Assembly: GCF_017876165.1 (NCBI RefSeq)
Contig: NZ_JAGINQ010000009.1
Coordinates: forward strand, 186,001-250,000
DNA length: 64,000 nucleotides
Source: Azospirillum soli
GTDB taxonomy: Bacteria; Pseudomonadota; Alphaproteobacteria; Azospirillales; Azospirillaceae
Reading direction: 5' to 3'
How positions within the stretch are numbered: the first letter of the stretch is position 1; each line of letters begins with the position of its first letter. The notes beneath the pieces are model-generated. The model saw only the letters and a list, made by a program, of their open reading frames with translations, was not told the DNA's origin and searched no databases. A program made the translations under genes and the position numbers. Shown piece after piece: positions 1 through 9,231 of the stretch.

Positions 1-1815
1 GTAGTAGCGCGCGCCGATGCCGGCGCCCACCCGCAAGGGCTGGCTGAAGTCCGGAAAGGTGCTGTCGTACACCGTGCCCGCGTCCACGAACGGCACCACC
101 CCGATGGTGTCCGTCACCTTGATGCGCAGCTCCAGCCCCGCCTCGAACAGCGACCGCCCGCCGGTTGGATCGCCGAACACGTCGCGCGGCCCCGCCTTCT
201 GGAAGCCGAAGCCCCGCACCGACCCGCCGCCGCCTGCGTAGAATCGGCGGTCCGGCGGGATCTGGTCCAGCGTGGCGCCCAGCGTGCTGCCCACCCCGAT
301 CCGCCCCGCCGCCACATACCGCCCGTCGCCCGACAGGTCGCGGTAGGCCGACCCGTTGACCTGCACCGACGTGAACTGAGTGTCCGTGTCGCCGCCGATG
401 GGGAACCACGGCGTGACCTGAAGGGAGGCGCGGTAGCCCTTGGTCGGGTTCAGCAGATTGTCCGACCCGTCCCACGCGGCGCCCAGCGGCACGCCGATCA
501 GCGCGGTCTGATAGTCGCGCAGGTTGGTGCGCACCCGCCCGCGCTGCCCGGTGACGCCGTAGGAAATCTTCAACTGGTCGGTCACCTGCCGCTCCAGCGT
601 CGCCGTCAGCTCCGTCGCGACGCGGTCGTAGGCCGGCGGCTGGTCGGACACCACCTCGAAATTCAGCAGCAGCGACTGCCGCACCGCCAGGAAGTCCGGC
701 TTGCGGAAGTTCACCGAAAAGCGCAGGTCCGGCAAATCCAGACTGTCGCGGTTGGAGGAACTCCCGGTGTCGCCGCCGATGCGCCCGACCTCCACCCCCA
801 GCCGCAGCCGCTCCGCCCCGCCGAACAGGTTGCGGTGGCCCCAGTAGGCCGAACCGCCCAGCCCGTCTTCCGACGAATAGAAGGTACTCGCCCCGATGAA
901 GCGCGGCAGCCGCTCCGCAAGGCTGACGGTCACCGGCGTGACGCCGCCCGGCCCCGGCTGCTCGGCCAACCGGACGCGCACCGTGTCGAACACATCCAGT
1001 TGGGCGATCTGCTGGCGCGCCCGCTCCAGCAGCGCCGGGTCGTAGACCTGCCCCTCGCGCCACGGCAGGCGGCCACGGATCAGGGCCTCGTCCACGTCCT
1101 TCAAGCCCTCGATGCGGGTTTCCCCGAACTCCACCAAGGGTCCCGGATCGACCGTGAAGGTCACGTCCATGCCGCGGTCGGTGTGGTCCACCACGACGCG
1201 TCGCTCCGCCACCTTGGCGAAGGGGTGCCCGCGCTCCCCCATCCGCCGCAGCAGGCCGCCCTGCGCATCGACCACCTGCGGCGCCCGCGCGCGGTCCCCG
1301 GCCTTCAGCCCCAATTCGTCGGCGGTGATCGGCGCACCCGGCAGCGGCACGCCGTTCTCCGTGCGGATGGTCACCGTCCTGAACCGGTATTCCGGCCCCG
1401 GCTGCACCGCCACGGTCACCTTGGCCGGCTGCCGCTCCGCATCGATTCGGACATCGAGCGTGGCGTCGTAGTAGCCCGCCGACCGCAGCGCCGTCTGCAA
1501 CCGCTCCCGGTCATCGTCGGCCCGCCGCTCCAGCCCCAGCAGCGAAGGCGGCGGGTCGTCCTTCAGGCTCACCAGCGTCGAGGTGTCCCGCAGCAGGTCC
1601 CGCAGCGTGGAATCCTCAACCCCGGTGATCTCCACCTCGTAGGGAAGCCGGCTCTCGGCCGGAGCGGCCTCGGGCGGCGTTGTTTCGGGCGGCGTTGTTT
1701 CGGGGGGCGCGATCTCCGGCGGCTCCTGCGCGCGGACGGCGCCCAGGGGCACCGGGGCGAGCGCTACGGCCAGCAGCAGGACGGCGATGCGGGAAGCGGA
1801 GGCGTGGCAGATCAT
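1..1815 (-). CDS. tamA: TamA, Omp85-family translocation and assembly module outer-membrane protein (3' end beyond window)
   Basis: The frame is open from an ATG at 1815 down to base 1, so at least 605 residues are present and only the extreme C-terminus is missing. Residues 1-30 look like a signal peptide ending near AVRAQ. A Pro/Glu/Thr-rich stretch with a repeated PPETT unit follows at about residues 35-47. Then come POTRA-like segments (for example GETRIEGLKDVDEALIRGRL) and a C-terminal beta-barrel with the conserved RFYAGGGGSVRGFGFQ signature of Omp85 proteins, shared with TamA and BamA. TamA works with the inner-membrane-anchored TamB to insert outer-membrane proteins and support envelope integrity. 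The length and the three-POTRA layout favour TamA over BamA. tamB would be expected just downstream, outside the window. The gene is transcribed divergently from typA. Confidence 0.9.
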   Translation of the reverse strand, partial: MICHASASRIAVLLLAVALAPVPLGAVRAQEPPEIAPPETTPPETTPPEAAPAESRLPYEVEITGVEDSTLRDLLRDTSTLVSLKDDPPPSLLGLERRADDDRERLQTALRSAGYYDATLDVRIDAERQPAKVTVAVQPGPEYRFRTVTIRTENGVPLPGAPITADELGLKAGDRARAPQVVDAQGGLLRRMGERGHPFAKVAERRVVVDHTDRGMDVTFTVDPGPLVEFGETRIEGLKDVDEALIRGRLPWREGQVYDPALLERARQQIAQLDVFDTVRVRLAEQPGPGGVTPVTVSLAERLPRFIGASTFYSSEDGLGGSAYWGHRNLFGGAERLRLGVEVGRIGGDTGSSSNRDSLDLPDLRFSVNFRKPDFLAVRQSLLLNFEVVSDQPPAYDRVATELTATLERQVTDQLKISYGVTGQRGRVRTNLRDYQTALIGVPLGAAWDGSDNLLNPTKGYRASLQVTPWFPIGGDTDTQFTSVQVNGSAYRDLSGDGRYVAAGRIGVGSTLGATLDQIPPDRRFYAGGGGSVRGFGFQKAGPRDVFGDPTGGRSLFEAGLELRIKVTDTIGVVPFVDAGTVYDSTFPDFSQPLRVGAGIGARYY

Positions 1816-1922
1816 CGTCCGTCCATGTGGGGTGTGCGAAAAAAGAAACCACTGGCGCGGCTGTCGCACCCCCACCGACACCGCCCCTGAAACTCGTTAT
1901 AGGCCGAACGTCGTCTCGCCAC

Positions 1923-1950
1923 TTGCGTTTGCCCGCTGAATCATTATATT
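1923..1950 (+). promoter_or_regulatory. Candidate sigma-70 promoter for typA
   Basis: TTGCGT at 1923-1928 and TATATT at 1945-1950 are separated by 16 bases. They lie in the AT-richer part of the 260-bp tamA/typA divergent region, about 125 bases before the typA start. The motif match is seen; promoter activity is inferred. Confidence 0.45.
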
Positions 1951-2075
1951 GCGCTGCACCAGTTCCCCCGGCAGAGCCCTCCGAAGTCACTCTCGGCGGG
2001 CGTTTTTTGTTGCGCGCGGCAGATGCGCCGCGGTGTCGGGGCGGCACAGCGAGACGAAAGCCCCGAGCACCACAC

Positions 2076-3902
2076 ATGAATCTTCGTAACGTCGCCATCA
2101 TCGCGCACGTTGACCACGGGAAGACCACCCTGGTCGATCAGCTCCTGAAGCAGGCTGGTTCCTTCCGCGAGAACCAGCAGGTCGCCGAACGCGCCATGGA
2201 CTCCAACGATCTGGAGCGCGAGCGCGGCATCACCATCCTGGCCAAGTGCACCTCGGTCCTGTGGAACGACCTGCGCATCAACATCGTGGACACGCCGGGC
2301 CACGCCGACTTCGGCGGCGAGGTCGAGCGCATCCTGACCATGGTGGACGGCGTCGTCCTGCTCTGCGACGCGGCGGAAGGCCCGCTGCCGCAGACCAAGT
2401 TCGTGCTCGGCAAGGCGCTGAAGCTCGGCCTGCGCCCCATCGTCGTCATCAACAAGGTGGACCGCCCCGACGGCCGTCCGCACGAGGTGCACGACGAGGT
2501 GTTCGACCTGTTCGCCTCGCTGGACGCCAGCAACGAGCAGCTCGATTTCCCGACCCTGTTCGCCTCGGGCCGCAACGGCTGGGCGACCACGGACCTGGAC
2601 AACGGCCCCCGCGAGACGCTGACCCCGCTGTTCGAGCTGATCCGCGACCACGTCCCGGCCCCGAAGGTCGAGGAGGACGCGCCCTTCCGCATGCTGGCCA
2701 CCACGCTGGAAGCGAACCCGTACCTGGGCCGCATCCTGACCGGCCGCATCCAGACCGGCAGCGTCAAGGTCAACATGGCCGTCAAGTCGCTGAGCCGCGA
2801 CGGCAAGCTGATCGAGAACGCCCGCATCAGCAAGGTGCTGGCCTTCCGCGGCCTGGAGCGCGTTCCGGTTGACGAGGCGCACGCCGGCGACATCGTCGCG
2901 CTGGCCGGCCTGACCACCACCACCGTCGCCGACACCATCTGCGCGACGGACGTCGCCGAGCCGCTGGCCGCCCAGCCGATCGATCCGCCGACCCTGGCGA
3001 TGACCTTCTCGGTCAACGACAGCCCGCTGGCCGGCCGCGAGGGCGACAAGGTCACCAGCCGCATGATCCGCGACCGCCTGATGCGCGAGGCGGAAGGCAA
3101 CGTGGCGCTGCGCGTCAGCGACACCGAGGGCGGCGACGCCTTCGAGGTGGCGGGCCGTGGCGAACTCCAGCTCGGCATCCTGATCGAGACCATGCGCCGC
3201 GAGGGCTACGAGCTGGCCATCAGCCGTCCCCGCGTGCTGTTCAAGACCGACCCGCTGAACGGCCAGCGCCTGGAGCCGATCGAGGAAGTCGTCGTCGACG
3301 TGGACGAGGAGTTCTCCGGCACCGTCGTGCAGAAGATGGCCGAGCGCAAGGCCGATCTCGTCGAGATGCGCCCGTCGGGCGGCGGCAAGACCCGCATCGT
3401 CTTCCACGCCCCGTCGCGCGGCCTGATCGGTTACCAGGGCGAGTTCCTGACCGACACGCGCGGCACCGGCATCATGAACCGGCTGTTCCACGGCTATGCC
3501 CCCTACAAGGGCACCATCGCCGGCCGGCGCACCGGCGTCCTGATCTCCAACAGCGACGGCACCGCCGTGGCCTACGCGCTGTGGAACCTGGAGGATCGCG
3601 GCCCGATGCTGATCGATCCGGGCGTTCCGGTCTATCAGGGCATGATCATCGGCGAGCACACCCGCGGCAACGACCTTGAGGTCAACGTCATCAAGGGCAA
3701 GCAGCTGACCAACATCCGCACCACCAGCAAGGATGAGGCGGTCCGCCTGACCCCGCCGATCCAGATGACGCTGGAGCGCGCCCTGTCCTACATCGGCGAC
3801 GACGAGCTGGTGGAGGTGACGCCCAAGTCCATCCGCCTGCGCAAGCGCTACCTCGACCCGAACGAGCGCAAGCGCCACGCCCGCGCCGCCGAGGCGAGCT
3901 AA
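2076..3902 (+). CDS. typA: TypA/BipA translational GTPase
   Basis: This 608-residue protein matches the family length. It is a ribosome-associated GTPase related to EF-G that helps late 50S assembly and supports growth under cold and other stress. The G1 motif AHVDHGKTT is at residues 10-18, DTPGH at 72-76 and NKVD at 126-129. The domain order is GTPase, EF-Tu-like domain 2, EF-G domains III and V, then the TypA-specific C-terminus ending in a basic helix. The ATG at 2076 gives the canonical [16 protein letters not shown] start. The frame is open further upstream, but that part is proline/arginine-rich and not TypA-like. The Shine-Dalgarno sequence is weak (GACGAAAG). A GC-rich hairpin follows the stop. 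Confidence 0.97.
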   Translation: MNLRNVAIIAHVDHGKTTLVDQLLKQAGSFRENQQVAERAMDSNDLERERGITILAKCTSVLWNDLRINIVDTPGHADFGGEVERILTMVDGVVLLCDAAEGPLPQTKFVLGKALKLGLRPIVVINKVDRPDGRPHEVHDEVFDLFASLDASNEQLDFPTLFASGRNGWATTDLDNGPRETLTPLFELIRDHVPAPKVEEDAPFRMLATTLEANPYLGRILTGRIQTGSVKVNMAVKSLSRDGKLIENARISKVLAFRGLERVPVDEAHAGDIVALAGLTTTTVADTICATDVAEPLAAQPIDPPTLAMTFSVNDSPLAGREGDKVTSRMIRDRLMREAEGNVALRVSDTEGGDAFEVAGRGELQLGILIETMRREGYELAISRPRVLFKTDPLNGQRLEPIEEVVVDVDEEFSGTVVQKMAERKADLVEMRPSGGGKTRIVFHAPSRGLIGYQGEFLTDTRGTGIMNRLFHGYAPYKGTIAGRRTGVLISNSDGTAVAYALWNLEDRGPMLIDPGVPVYQGMIIGEHTRGNDLEVNVIKGKQLTNIRTTSKDEAVRLTPPIQMTLERALSYIGDDELVEVTPKSIRLRKRYLDPNERKRHARAAEAS

Positions 3903-3904
3903 GA

Positions 3905-3940
3905 CGGAAAAGCGAGGGGCCTTCCCGGCCCCTCGCGCTC
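3905..3940 (+). terminator. Hairpin downstream of typA
   Basis: GCGAGGGGCC (3912-3921) pairs perfectly with GGCCCCTCGC (3927-3936) around a 5-base loop. It lies just after the typA stop. There is no strong T-run on the plus strand, so it is a probable rather than certain intrinsic terminator. Confidence 0.55.
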
Positions 3941-4012
3941 CCCGGCCACGGGCCGGAAGGCCCTTGGAACCCTGAGCTTGGCCGGCTATCCTTTTCCAAA
4001 AGGGAGGGAGCC

Positions 4013-4489
4013 ATGGCGGGGCGTGAACACCACTACAGCACGACCGTGACCTGGACCGGCAACCAGGGCACCGGAACATCAGGCTACAAGGCCTACAGCC
4101 GCGACCACGACATCACAGGGCCCGGCAAGCCGACCATTCCCGGCACCTCCGACCCGGCCTTTCGCGGCGATCCCTCCCGCTACAATCCCGAAGACATGCT
4201 CGTGGCCTCGCTCTCCGCGTGCCACATGCTGTGGTATCTGCACCTGTGCGGCACCGGCGGCATCGTCGTGACCGCCTACACCGACTCCGCCGCCGGCACC
4301 ATGGCCGAGGACTCCAGCGGTGGCGGCCGCTTCACCGAAGTGATCCTGCGCCCGCAGGTAACCCTCGCCCCCGGCAGCGACCTTGCCAAGGCCGAAGCCC
4401 TGCACCACGACGCCCACGAGAAGTGCTTCATCGCCAATTCCGTGAACTTCCCGGTGCGGGTCGAAGCGCGGATCGCGGTGGAGGCGTAG
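4013..4489 (+). CDS. OsmC-family peroxiredoxin-like protein
   Basis: A 158-residue protein of the OsmC/Ohr superfamily, typical in length. These cytosolic proteins are thiol-dependent hydroperoxide reductases. The first conserved region reads PEDMLVASLSACHMLWYLHLC, with the resolving/peroxidatic-type Cys in SACHM. A second Cys lies in HEKCFIANSVNFPV near the C-terminus, which is the typical two-Cys OsmC arrangement. The start ATG at 4013 follows the strong ribosome site AGGGAGG. The gene stands alone between a hairpin after typA and another at 4494-4518. It resembles the YhfA/SACOL1771-type subgroup rather than Ohr, so the exact substrate is uncertain. Confidence 0.88.
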   Translation: MAGREHHYSTTVTWTGNQGTGTSGYKAYSRDHDITGPGKPTIPGTSDPAFRGDPSRYNPEDMLVASLSACHMLWYLHLCGTGGIVVTAYTDSAAGTMAEDSSGGGRFTEVILRPQVTLAPGSDLAKAEALHHDAHEKCFIANSVNFPVRVEARIAVEA

Positions 4490-4493
4490 AAAA

Positions 4494-4518
4494 CCCCTCC
4501 CCCGAAGCGGGAGAGGGG
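4494..4518. terminator. Bidirectional hairpin between convergent genes
   Basis: CCCCTCCCCCG pairs with CGGGAGAGGGG with one mismatch around AAG. It separates the OsmC gene from the convergent CsbD pair. The same C-rich palindrome type recurs at 21514-21539, 47921-47945 and 50212-50307, so it is also a member of a dispersed intergenic repeat family. Confidence 0.6.
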
Positions 4519-4524
4519 CTGTTT

Positions 4525-4707
4525 CTACTCTCTCAAGCTCTTCTTCTTGATCTCGGGCTTCTCGCCCAGCTCATCGAACTTCTCCTGCACCGGCTTGTCC
4601 GGGTTGCCGGACGCTTCACCGGTCTCCTCGACGAGCTTGTCCTCGATCCGCTGGGCGCTCTCGGACGGAGCGTCGCCCTTGCGGCCTCCGTCGTTTTGCG
4701 GCGTCAT
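4525..4707 (-). CDS. Small hydrophilic protein, unknown, coupled to csbD
   Basis: A 60-residue, highly charged protein (MTPQNDGGRKGDAPSESAQR...) rich in Glu, Lys and Asp, with no membrane segment and no recognised domain. Its ATG overlaps the stop of the upstream CsbD gene as ATGA (4704-4707), a standard sign of translational coupling. Charged, probably disordered small proteins next to CsbD are typical of stress-induced genes, but no function can be assigned. Confidence 0.7.
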   Translation of the reverse strand: MTPQNDGGRKGDAPSESAQRIEDKLVEETGEASGNPDKPVQEKFDELGEKPEIKKKSLRE

Positions 4708-4883
4708 CGCCGGTCGCCCCGGATGAAATCCTTCACCTTGCCGACGAACTTGTCGATTTTGCCTTCCGCCTTGTCGGCGCGGCCTTCGGCTTCCAGGTTC
4801 GGATCGTTGGTCAGATCGCCGGCCTGCTTCTTGATCTCGCCCTTCACTTCCTTCCCGGAACCCACGATGCGGTCGGTGTTCAT
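4704..4883 (-). CDS. CsbD-family stress-response protein
   Basis: A 59-residue protein with the CsbD pattern: a Lys/Glu-rich helical hairpin in which GKEVKGEIKKQAGDLTNDPN is followed by EAEGRADKAEGKIDK. CsbD proteins are abundant under general stress (sigma-B in Bacillus, RpoS or EcfG elsewhere); their molecular role is unknown. The start is the ATG at 4883, giving the classical MNTDRIVGSGKEVKG opening. The stop overlaps the next gene by four bases, so the two small genes form an operon. Confidence 0.85.
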   Translation of the reverse strand: MNTDRIVGSGKEVKGEIKKQAGDLTNDPNLEAEGRADKAEGKIDKFVGKVKDFIRGDRR

Positions 4884-4973
4884 GGCGGCATCTCCGTGCT
4901 TGTTTTACTCCTCGCCCCACACAACAGGGATGGAACGCAAAACTCACGGAGCAGCCTGCCCCTATTTCCCGCC

Positions 4974-5387
4974 CTATTTTTGGTTCAGTGCCGCGCGGAC
5001 CCGCGCGACCAGCACATCCCGCTCCGCCGCCCCATACCGTTCCGCGAAGCCCGATCCCCACACCGGCCCCGGCCAGGCGGGGTCCCCCTTGGTCCGCGCG
5101 ATGACGTGAACGTGCAGCTGCGGCACCATGTTGCCGAGCGCCCCAACGTTGATCTTGTCCGGCCGGAACAGCCTCTCAAACACCTGGGACGCCAGCGAAA
5201 TCTCGTCCATCAGCCGGTGCTGGTCGGCCTGCGGCAGCTGGTGAATCTCGGTCAGGGCGGGCCGCGCCGGCACCAGGATCAGCCAGGGCCAGACCCGATT
5301 GTCCATCAGCAGCACGCGGCATAGCCCAAGCTCGGCCACCGGCGCCGTATCGGCCTCCAGACGCTCGTGCAGATGGAACACGGTCAC
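4974..5387 (-). CDS. HIT-family hydrolase
   Basis: A 137-residue histidine-triad protein of the Fhit/HINT superfamily, which hydrolyses nucleoside phosphoramidates or dinucleoside polyphosphates. The active-site segment is VPQLHVHVIARTKGDPAWPG, where the first His of the usual His-x-His-x-His triad is Gln; this variant is common in this bacterial subgroup (COG0537). The N-terminal nucleotide-pocket strand LLMDNRVWPWLILVPAR also fits. A GTG at 5387 is used as the start. The gene precedes the csbD pair with about 90 bases between them. Confidence 0.88.
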   Translation of the reverse strand: MTVFHLHERLEADTAPVAELGLCRVLLMDNRVWPWLILVPARPALTEIHQLPQADQHRLMDEISLASQVFERLFRPDKINVGALGNMVPQLHVHVIARTKGDPAWPGPVWGSGFAERYGAAERDVLVARVRAALNQK

Positions 5388-5763
5388 CCCCTGATGTGTC
5401 TTTTGCCTTCGGGAATAAACGCAGGGCTCATGTGTTTCCCGAAGCGCTGGTTGCGGGACGAAGAAAAATGTATAAAGTGCGCTGCGATCTTTATTCGATC
5501 GGGCGGAGTTTTACAAAGAAGTCCGCCGCTGTCGGAAGGATCGTTGCGCTCGCCGCTCGTCGTGAGCCAACAAAGGCCGGCGCGAGCGGTTTTGCGACGG
5601 GACACACACGTCCAGCTGTCAGGGTGGTGCAAGGGTTTCGGTCCGAAGATGGTGTCGGGGCGGCGTTGCCGCCTGTGCGCCGTCGAAGGAAGTCAGAGGC
5701 AAGGCAACCGGGGCGGATACGGCCGTTCCGGCGGCACGAAGTGCGGGAAAAAGAAAGACTGTC
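5388..5763. other. 375-bp divergent intergenic region
   Basis: This lies between the HIT gene and the glucan synthase. It holds an AT-rich patch with a TATAAA at 5471-5476, a possible -10, with TTGCGG only 14 bases upstream, which is too close to be convincing. Open frames through the region have atypical Arg-rich composition. No RNA gene was recognised. Confidence 0.35.
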
Positions 5764-8376
5764 ATGCGCAAGTCGGCGATTGCGGTTCTTCTTCTGGTGA
5801 TCCTCGGCAACATCGGGGTGTGGGCGCTGTGGAACCGTCCGGTCGCGGAGCGGTCGTGGGGCGGCGCCGTCAGCGGCGTCGGCTACACCCCCTTCCACCC
5901 GGACAAGAGCCCGTCCAAGGGCGACCGCGCCTCGCCCGAGGACATCGAGAAGGATCTCGCCGCCATCGAGAAGGCGGTGAAGGGCGTGCGCATCTACTCC
6001 ACCACCGACGGCTCCGAGCAGACGGTGCCCATCGCGCGCAAGTACGGCCTGCCCGTCACCGCCGGCGCCTGGATCATGGGCAAGCCGGAGGTGGACGAGC
6101 CGGAGATCAATGGCCTCATCAAGCTGGCCCGCGACAACAACAACGTGCGCCGCGTGCTGGTCGGCAACGAAGCGATCCTGCGCGCCGACGTCACCGTCCC
6201 GCAGGCCATCGACTACATCAAGCGCGTGAAGAAGAAGGTCAACGTCCCGGTCTCCACCGCCGAGCCGTGGCACGTCTGGCTTGAGCATCCGGAACTGGTG
6301 GACGCCGTGGACTTCATGGCCGTGCATCTGCTGCCCTACTGGGAAGGCCTGCCGGTCGACCAGGCGGTCGACTACGCCATGTTCCGCTACAACGAGCTGA
6401 AAACCAAATACCCGAACAAGCACATCCTGATCTCGGAAATCGGCTGGCCGGCGGACGGCCCGTGGCGTCGCGGCGCCGAGGCGTCCCAGGTCAACCAGGC
6501 GAAGTTCATCCGCAATTTCCTGAACGTCGCGGCGCAGAACAAGCTCGACTACTTCATCATGGAGGCCTTCGACCAGCCCTGGAAGCGGGAGATCGAAGGC
6601 ACCGCCGGCACCAGCTGGGGCCTGTGGGACGCGTGGCGCAACCCAAAGTTCCCGATGATCGGCGGCGTGACCGAGGTACGGAACTGGCCGACCATGTGCG
6701 CCATCTCCGTGGGCGTGGGCTTCCTGCCGCTGGTGTTCTTCCTGTGGCGGCGCGGCGGCGACCTAAAGTTCGGCGGCCAGCTGTTCTACGGCGCCCTGAT
6801 CCAGGCCGTGGCCTCCGTCCTGGTCTTCTCGTTCACGGCGGCTAGCGCGGCCGGCCTCGCCACCACCACGGAAATCGCCTGGGGCCTGCTGCTGTTCTGC
6901 CAGCTCGTCCTGCTCGCCGTCATGCTGATCGACGGGCTTGAGCTGACCGAGGTCGTCTGGCAGGAGCGGTTCCGGCGCAAGTTCCAGCCCTGCTCGGCCG
7001 CCCCGCTGCCGACCGCGCCCAAGGTCTCCATCCATGTGCCCTGCTACAACGAGCCGCCGCACATGGTCATCCAGACGCTGGACGCGCTGGCCCGCCTCGA
7101 CTACCCGAACTACGAGGTGCTGCTGCTCGACAACAACACCAAGGACCCGGCCGTCTGGCGTCCGGTGGAGCAGTACTGCAAGCAGCTCGGGCCCAAGTTC
7201 CGCTTCTTCCACCTGGACAACTGGCCGGGCTTCAAGGCCGGCGCGCTGAACTTCGGCCTCGCCCAGACGGCGCCGGACGCGGAGCACATCGCAGTCATCG
7301 ACAGCGACTATCAGGTCCACCCCGACTGGCTGAAGGCGACGATCCCGCACTTCGACCGGCCGGAGGTCGGCTTCGTGCAGTCGCCGCAGGACTATCGCGA
7401 CTGGGACCAGGACCTGTTCCAGCGCATGATCAACTGGGAATACGCCGGCTTCTTCCACATCGGCATGATCCAGCGGAACGAGCGCAACGCGATCATCCAG
7501 CACGGCACGATGACCATCATCCGCAAGTCGGCGCTGGAAGGCGTCGGCCGCTGGGGCGAGTGGTGCATCACCGAGGACGCCGACCTGGGCCTGCGCCTGT
7601 TCGAGCACGGCTACGAGGCCGTCTACATGCCGGAAAGCTATGGCAAGGGCCTCGTCCCCGACAGCTTCTCGGCCTACAAGACGCAGCGTTTCCGCTGGGC
7701 CTATGGTGCTGTGCAGATCCTGAAGCACCACTGGCGCGACCTGCTGCCGGGCGGCAAGCGCCTGACCGGCGGGCAGAAGTATCACTTCATCACCGGCTGG
7801 CTGCCCTGGTTCGCCGACGCCGCCCACATGATCTTCGGCATCGCCGGCATCGTCTGGTCGATCGGCCTGCTGGCCTTCCCGAAATATTTCGAGTTCCCGC
7901 CCAGCGTCTTCATGATCCCGACGCTCAGCGTCTTTGCCTTCAAGGTCGGCGCCTCGCTCTGGCTCTACGAGGCGCGCGTGAAGTGCGGCTTCTGGGACAA
8001 GGTGGGGGCGGCGGTCGCCGGCATGGCGCTGACTCACACGGTCGGCCGCGCCATGTGGCTGGGCATCTTCACCTCCGGCCGCCCCTTCGTCCGCACGCCG
8101 AAGTGCGAGAACCAGCCGGCGCTGATGCAGGCCTTCCTGATGGCGCGGGAGGAGATCGCCCTGCTGCTCGGCCTGTGGGGCGCGGCGCTGGCCATCGTGA
8201 TGGTGTTCGGCCACGAGAACCGCGACGCCTTCATGTGGTCGGGCCTGCTGGTCGTGCAGTCGCTGCCCTATCTGGCCGCGCTGATCACCGCCCTGATCAA
8301 CGCCTTCCCCAACATCAACTTCGGCAAGCGCCGCCCGCAGCCGGTCGAAGTCGCGGGGGCCGGCGCCGCCGACTGA
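5764..8376 (+). CDS. GH17-GT2 fusion membrane glucan synthase (NdvB-like)
   Basis: An 870-residue inner-membrane protein. It has an N-terminal anchor (residues 5-22) and a periplasmic GH17-like domain whose putative acid/base and nucleophile glutamates are visible in VGNEA (E136) and ISEIGWP (E225). Three membrane segments follow between about 310 and 392. The cytoplasmic GT2 synthase domain carries DNN (about 456), DSD (513-515), TED (603-605) and QRFRW (641-645), the four landmarks of processive glycosyltransferases. Further membrane helices follow after about 685. The same pair of domains occurs in the NdvB beta-1,3/1,6-glucan synthases of Bradyrhizobium, so synthesis and trimming or cyclisation of a periplasmic or exported beta-glucan is inferred. 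It stands alone, closed by a strong terminator. Confidence 0.88.
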   Translation: MRKSAIAVLLLVILGNIGVWALWNRPVAERSWGGAVSGVGYTPFHPDKSPSKGDRASPEDIEKDLAAIEKAVKGVRIYSTTDGSEQTVPIARKYGLPVTAGAWIMGKPEVDEPEINGLIKLARDNNNVRRVLVGNEAILRADVTVPQAIDYIKRVKKKVNVPVSTAEPWHVWLEHPELVDAVDFMAVHLLPYWEGLPVDQAVDYAMFRYNELKTKYPNKHILISEIGWPADGPWRRGAEASQVNQAKFIRNFLNVAAQNKLDYFIMEAFDQPWKREIEGTAGTSWGLWDAWRNPKFPMIGGVTEVRNWPTMCAISVGVGFLPLVFFLWRRGGDLKFGGQLFYGALIQAVASVLVFSFTAASAAGLATTTEIAWGLLLFCQLVLLAVMLIDGLELTEVVWQERFRRKFQPCSAAPLPTAPKVSIHVPCYNEPPHMVIQTLDALARLDYPNYEVLLLDNNTKDPAVWRPVEQYCKQLGPKFRFFHLDNWPGFKAGALNFGLAQTAPDAEHIAVIDSDYQVHPDWLKATIPHFDRPEVGFVQSPQDYRDWDQDLFQRMINWEYAGFFHIGMIQRNERNAIIQHGTMTIIRKSALEGVGRWGEWCITEDADLGLRLFEHGYEAVYMPESYGKGLVPDSFSAYKTQRFRWAYGAVQILKHHWRDLLPGGKRLTGGQKYHFITGWLPWFADAAHMIFGIAGIVWSIGLLAFPKYFEFPPSVFMIPTLSVFAFKVGASLWLYEARVKCGFWDKVGAAVAGMALTHTVGRAMWLGIFTSGRPFVRTPKCENQPALMQAFLMAREEIALLLGLWGAALAIVMVFGHENRDAFMWSGLLVVQSLPYLAALITALINAFPNINFGKRRPQPVEVAGAGAAD

Positions 8377-8401
8377 GCAAGTTCCGCACCGAACCGCGAA
8401 A

Positions 8402-8427
8402 AGGCCCCGCTCCGGCGGGGCCTTTTT
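8402..8427 (+). terminator. Rho-independent terminator after the glucan synthase
   Basis: AGGCCCCGC (8402-8410), loop TCCG, then GCGGGGCCT (8415-8423) running into TTTTT (8423-8427). It is preceded by A residues. Confidence 0.9.
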
Positions 8428-8458
8428 CGTTGGCTATCCCGGCGGGCGAACCGTCACC

Positions 8459-8486
8459 TTGACATTCGCCATTTAATCCGTACACT
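8459..8486 (+). promoter_or_regulatory. Sigma-70-type promoter
   Basis: A perfect -35 TTGACA (8459-8464), a 16-base spacer and TACACT (8481-8486) sit 34 bases before the start of the 182-residue protein, immediately after the preceding terminator. This is one of the best housekeeping promoter matches in the window. Confidence 0.7.
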
Positions 8487-8519
8487 TGACAATCCACACT
8501 CCCACAGTGGAGGCGCGTC

Positions 8520-9068
8520 ATGACGGACGGACTCATCGGCCGGTCGGAACCCCTGATCCGCTCGCCCTCCGCCGTGGAGCGCATGGGAAGCGCGACGGAC
8601 CGGCAGCAGCGCCGCCAGCCGCAGCAGGAACGCCGCAGCCAGGAAGAGCCGAACAAGAAGCGCCGGCGCATCTACGACCTCCTGTTCGACGAAATCGACC
8701 AGATCGACACGCTGGACGGCGGACAGAAGGCGCGCATCAAGCAGAACATCCGCGCGCAGCTCTCTTCCCGCGCGCCGCCCTCCGCCGCCGGCCCTCCGCC
8801 GGTGCAGGACGAGGCGCGCGTCGCCGCGGCGCTTCTCGACGAGTCGGCCACCCCCGATCCGGCGGACCACGACCGCATCGTCCACATGGCGGCCCCGACG
8901 CACCCGCATCTTCCTCCGCAGGAGGTGGCGGAGAACGCGATCCTGGCCATGCAACTGCGCAACTGCCTCGCCCACCGAACGACGACCGCCCGCCGCGTGG
9001 CGGTGTACCTCCACCTTCTCCTCACGCTGGACGGCGCGCTGCGCCCCCACATGGTCGTGGACGTCTGA
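8520..9068 (+). CDS. Hypothetical protein, unknown function
   Basis: A 182-residue protein not recognised. The first 50 residues are rich in Arg and Gln and probably disordered. A charged helical segment (IYDLLFDEIDQIDTL, then GGQKARIKQNIRAQL) follows, and after a Pro/Ala-rich linker there is a C-terminal helical part (VAENAILAMQLRNCLAHRTT) ending in RPHMVVDV. There is no signal peptide or membrane span. The start at 8520 follows GGAGG at good spacing and a good promoter, so the gene is very likely real. It precedes egtB by 163 bases on the same strand. Confidence 0.75.
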   Translation: MTDGLIGRSEPLIRSPSAVERMGSATDRQQRRQPQQERRSQEEPNKKRRRIYDLLFDEIDQIDTLDGGQKARIKQNIRAQLSSRAPPSAAGPPPVQDEARVAAALLDESATPDPADHDRIVHMAAPTHPHLPPQEVAENAILAMQLRNCLAHRTTTARRVAVYLHLLLTLDGALRPHMVVDV

Positions 9069-9231
9069 AAGCAAGGTCCGAAGCGGCGCCCGTTCCCGCG
9101 TCGCGATTAAGGTCTACCGCTCCCTCCGATGCGCCGCCCCGGTCGACCGGGCGTTGCGGCAAAATGGCTTTGTTCATCCTCTGGCGTCACGTTTCGCCGC
9201 GGATGGTCCCGCCCCCGCGAGGAGGTCCCCT

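Noticed and set aside
1680..2075. In-frame N-terminal extension of TypA
   Set aside because: It is Arg/Pro-rich, overlaps the divergent tamA start and is unlike any TypA; the canonical start is at 2076.
1944..4079. Very long open frame antisense to typA
   Set aside because: GC-rich shadow frame with His/Asp/Leu-biased composition and no domain; typA is unambiguous.
5396..5800. Plus-strand gene in the HIT/glucan-synthase gap
   Set aside because: Arg-rich, no ribosome site, overlaps the true start region; no recognisable protein.
9154..9231. Longer EgtB start
   Set aside because: No ribosome site and a non-conserved N-terminus; GTG 9232 has GAGGAGG.
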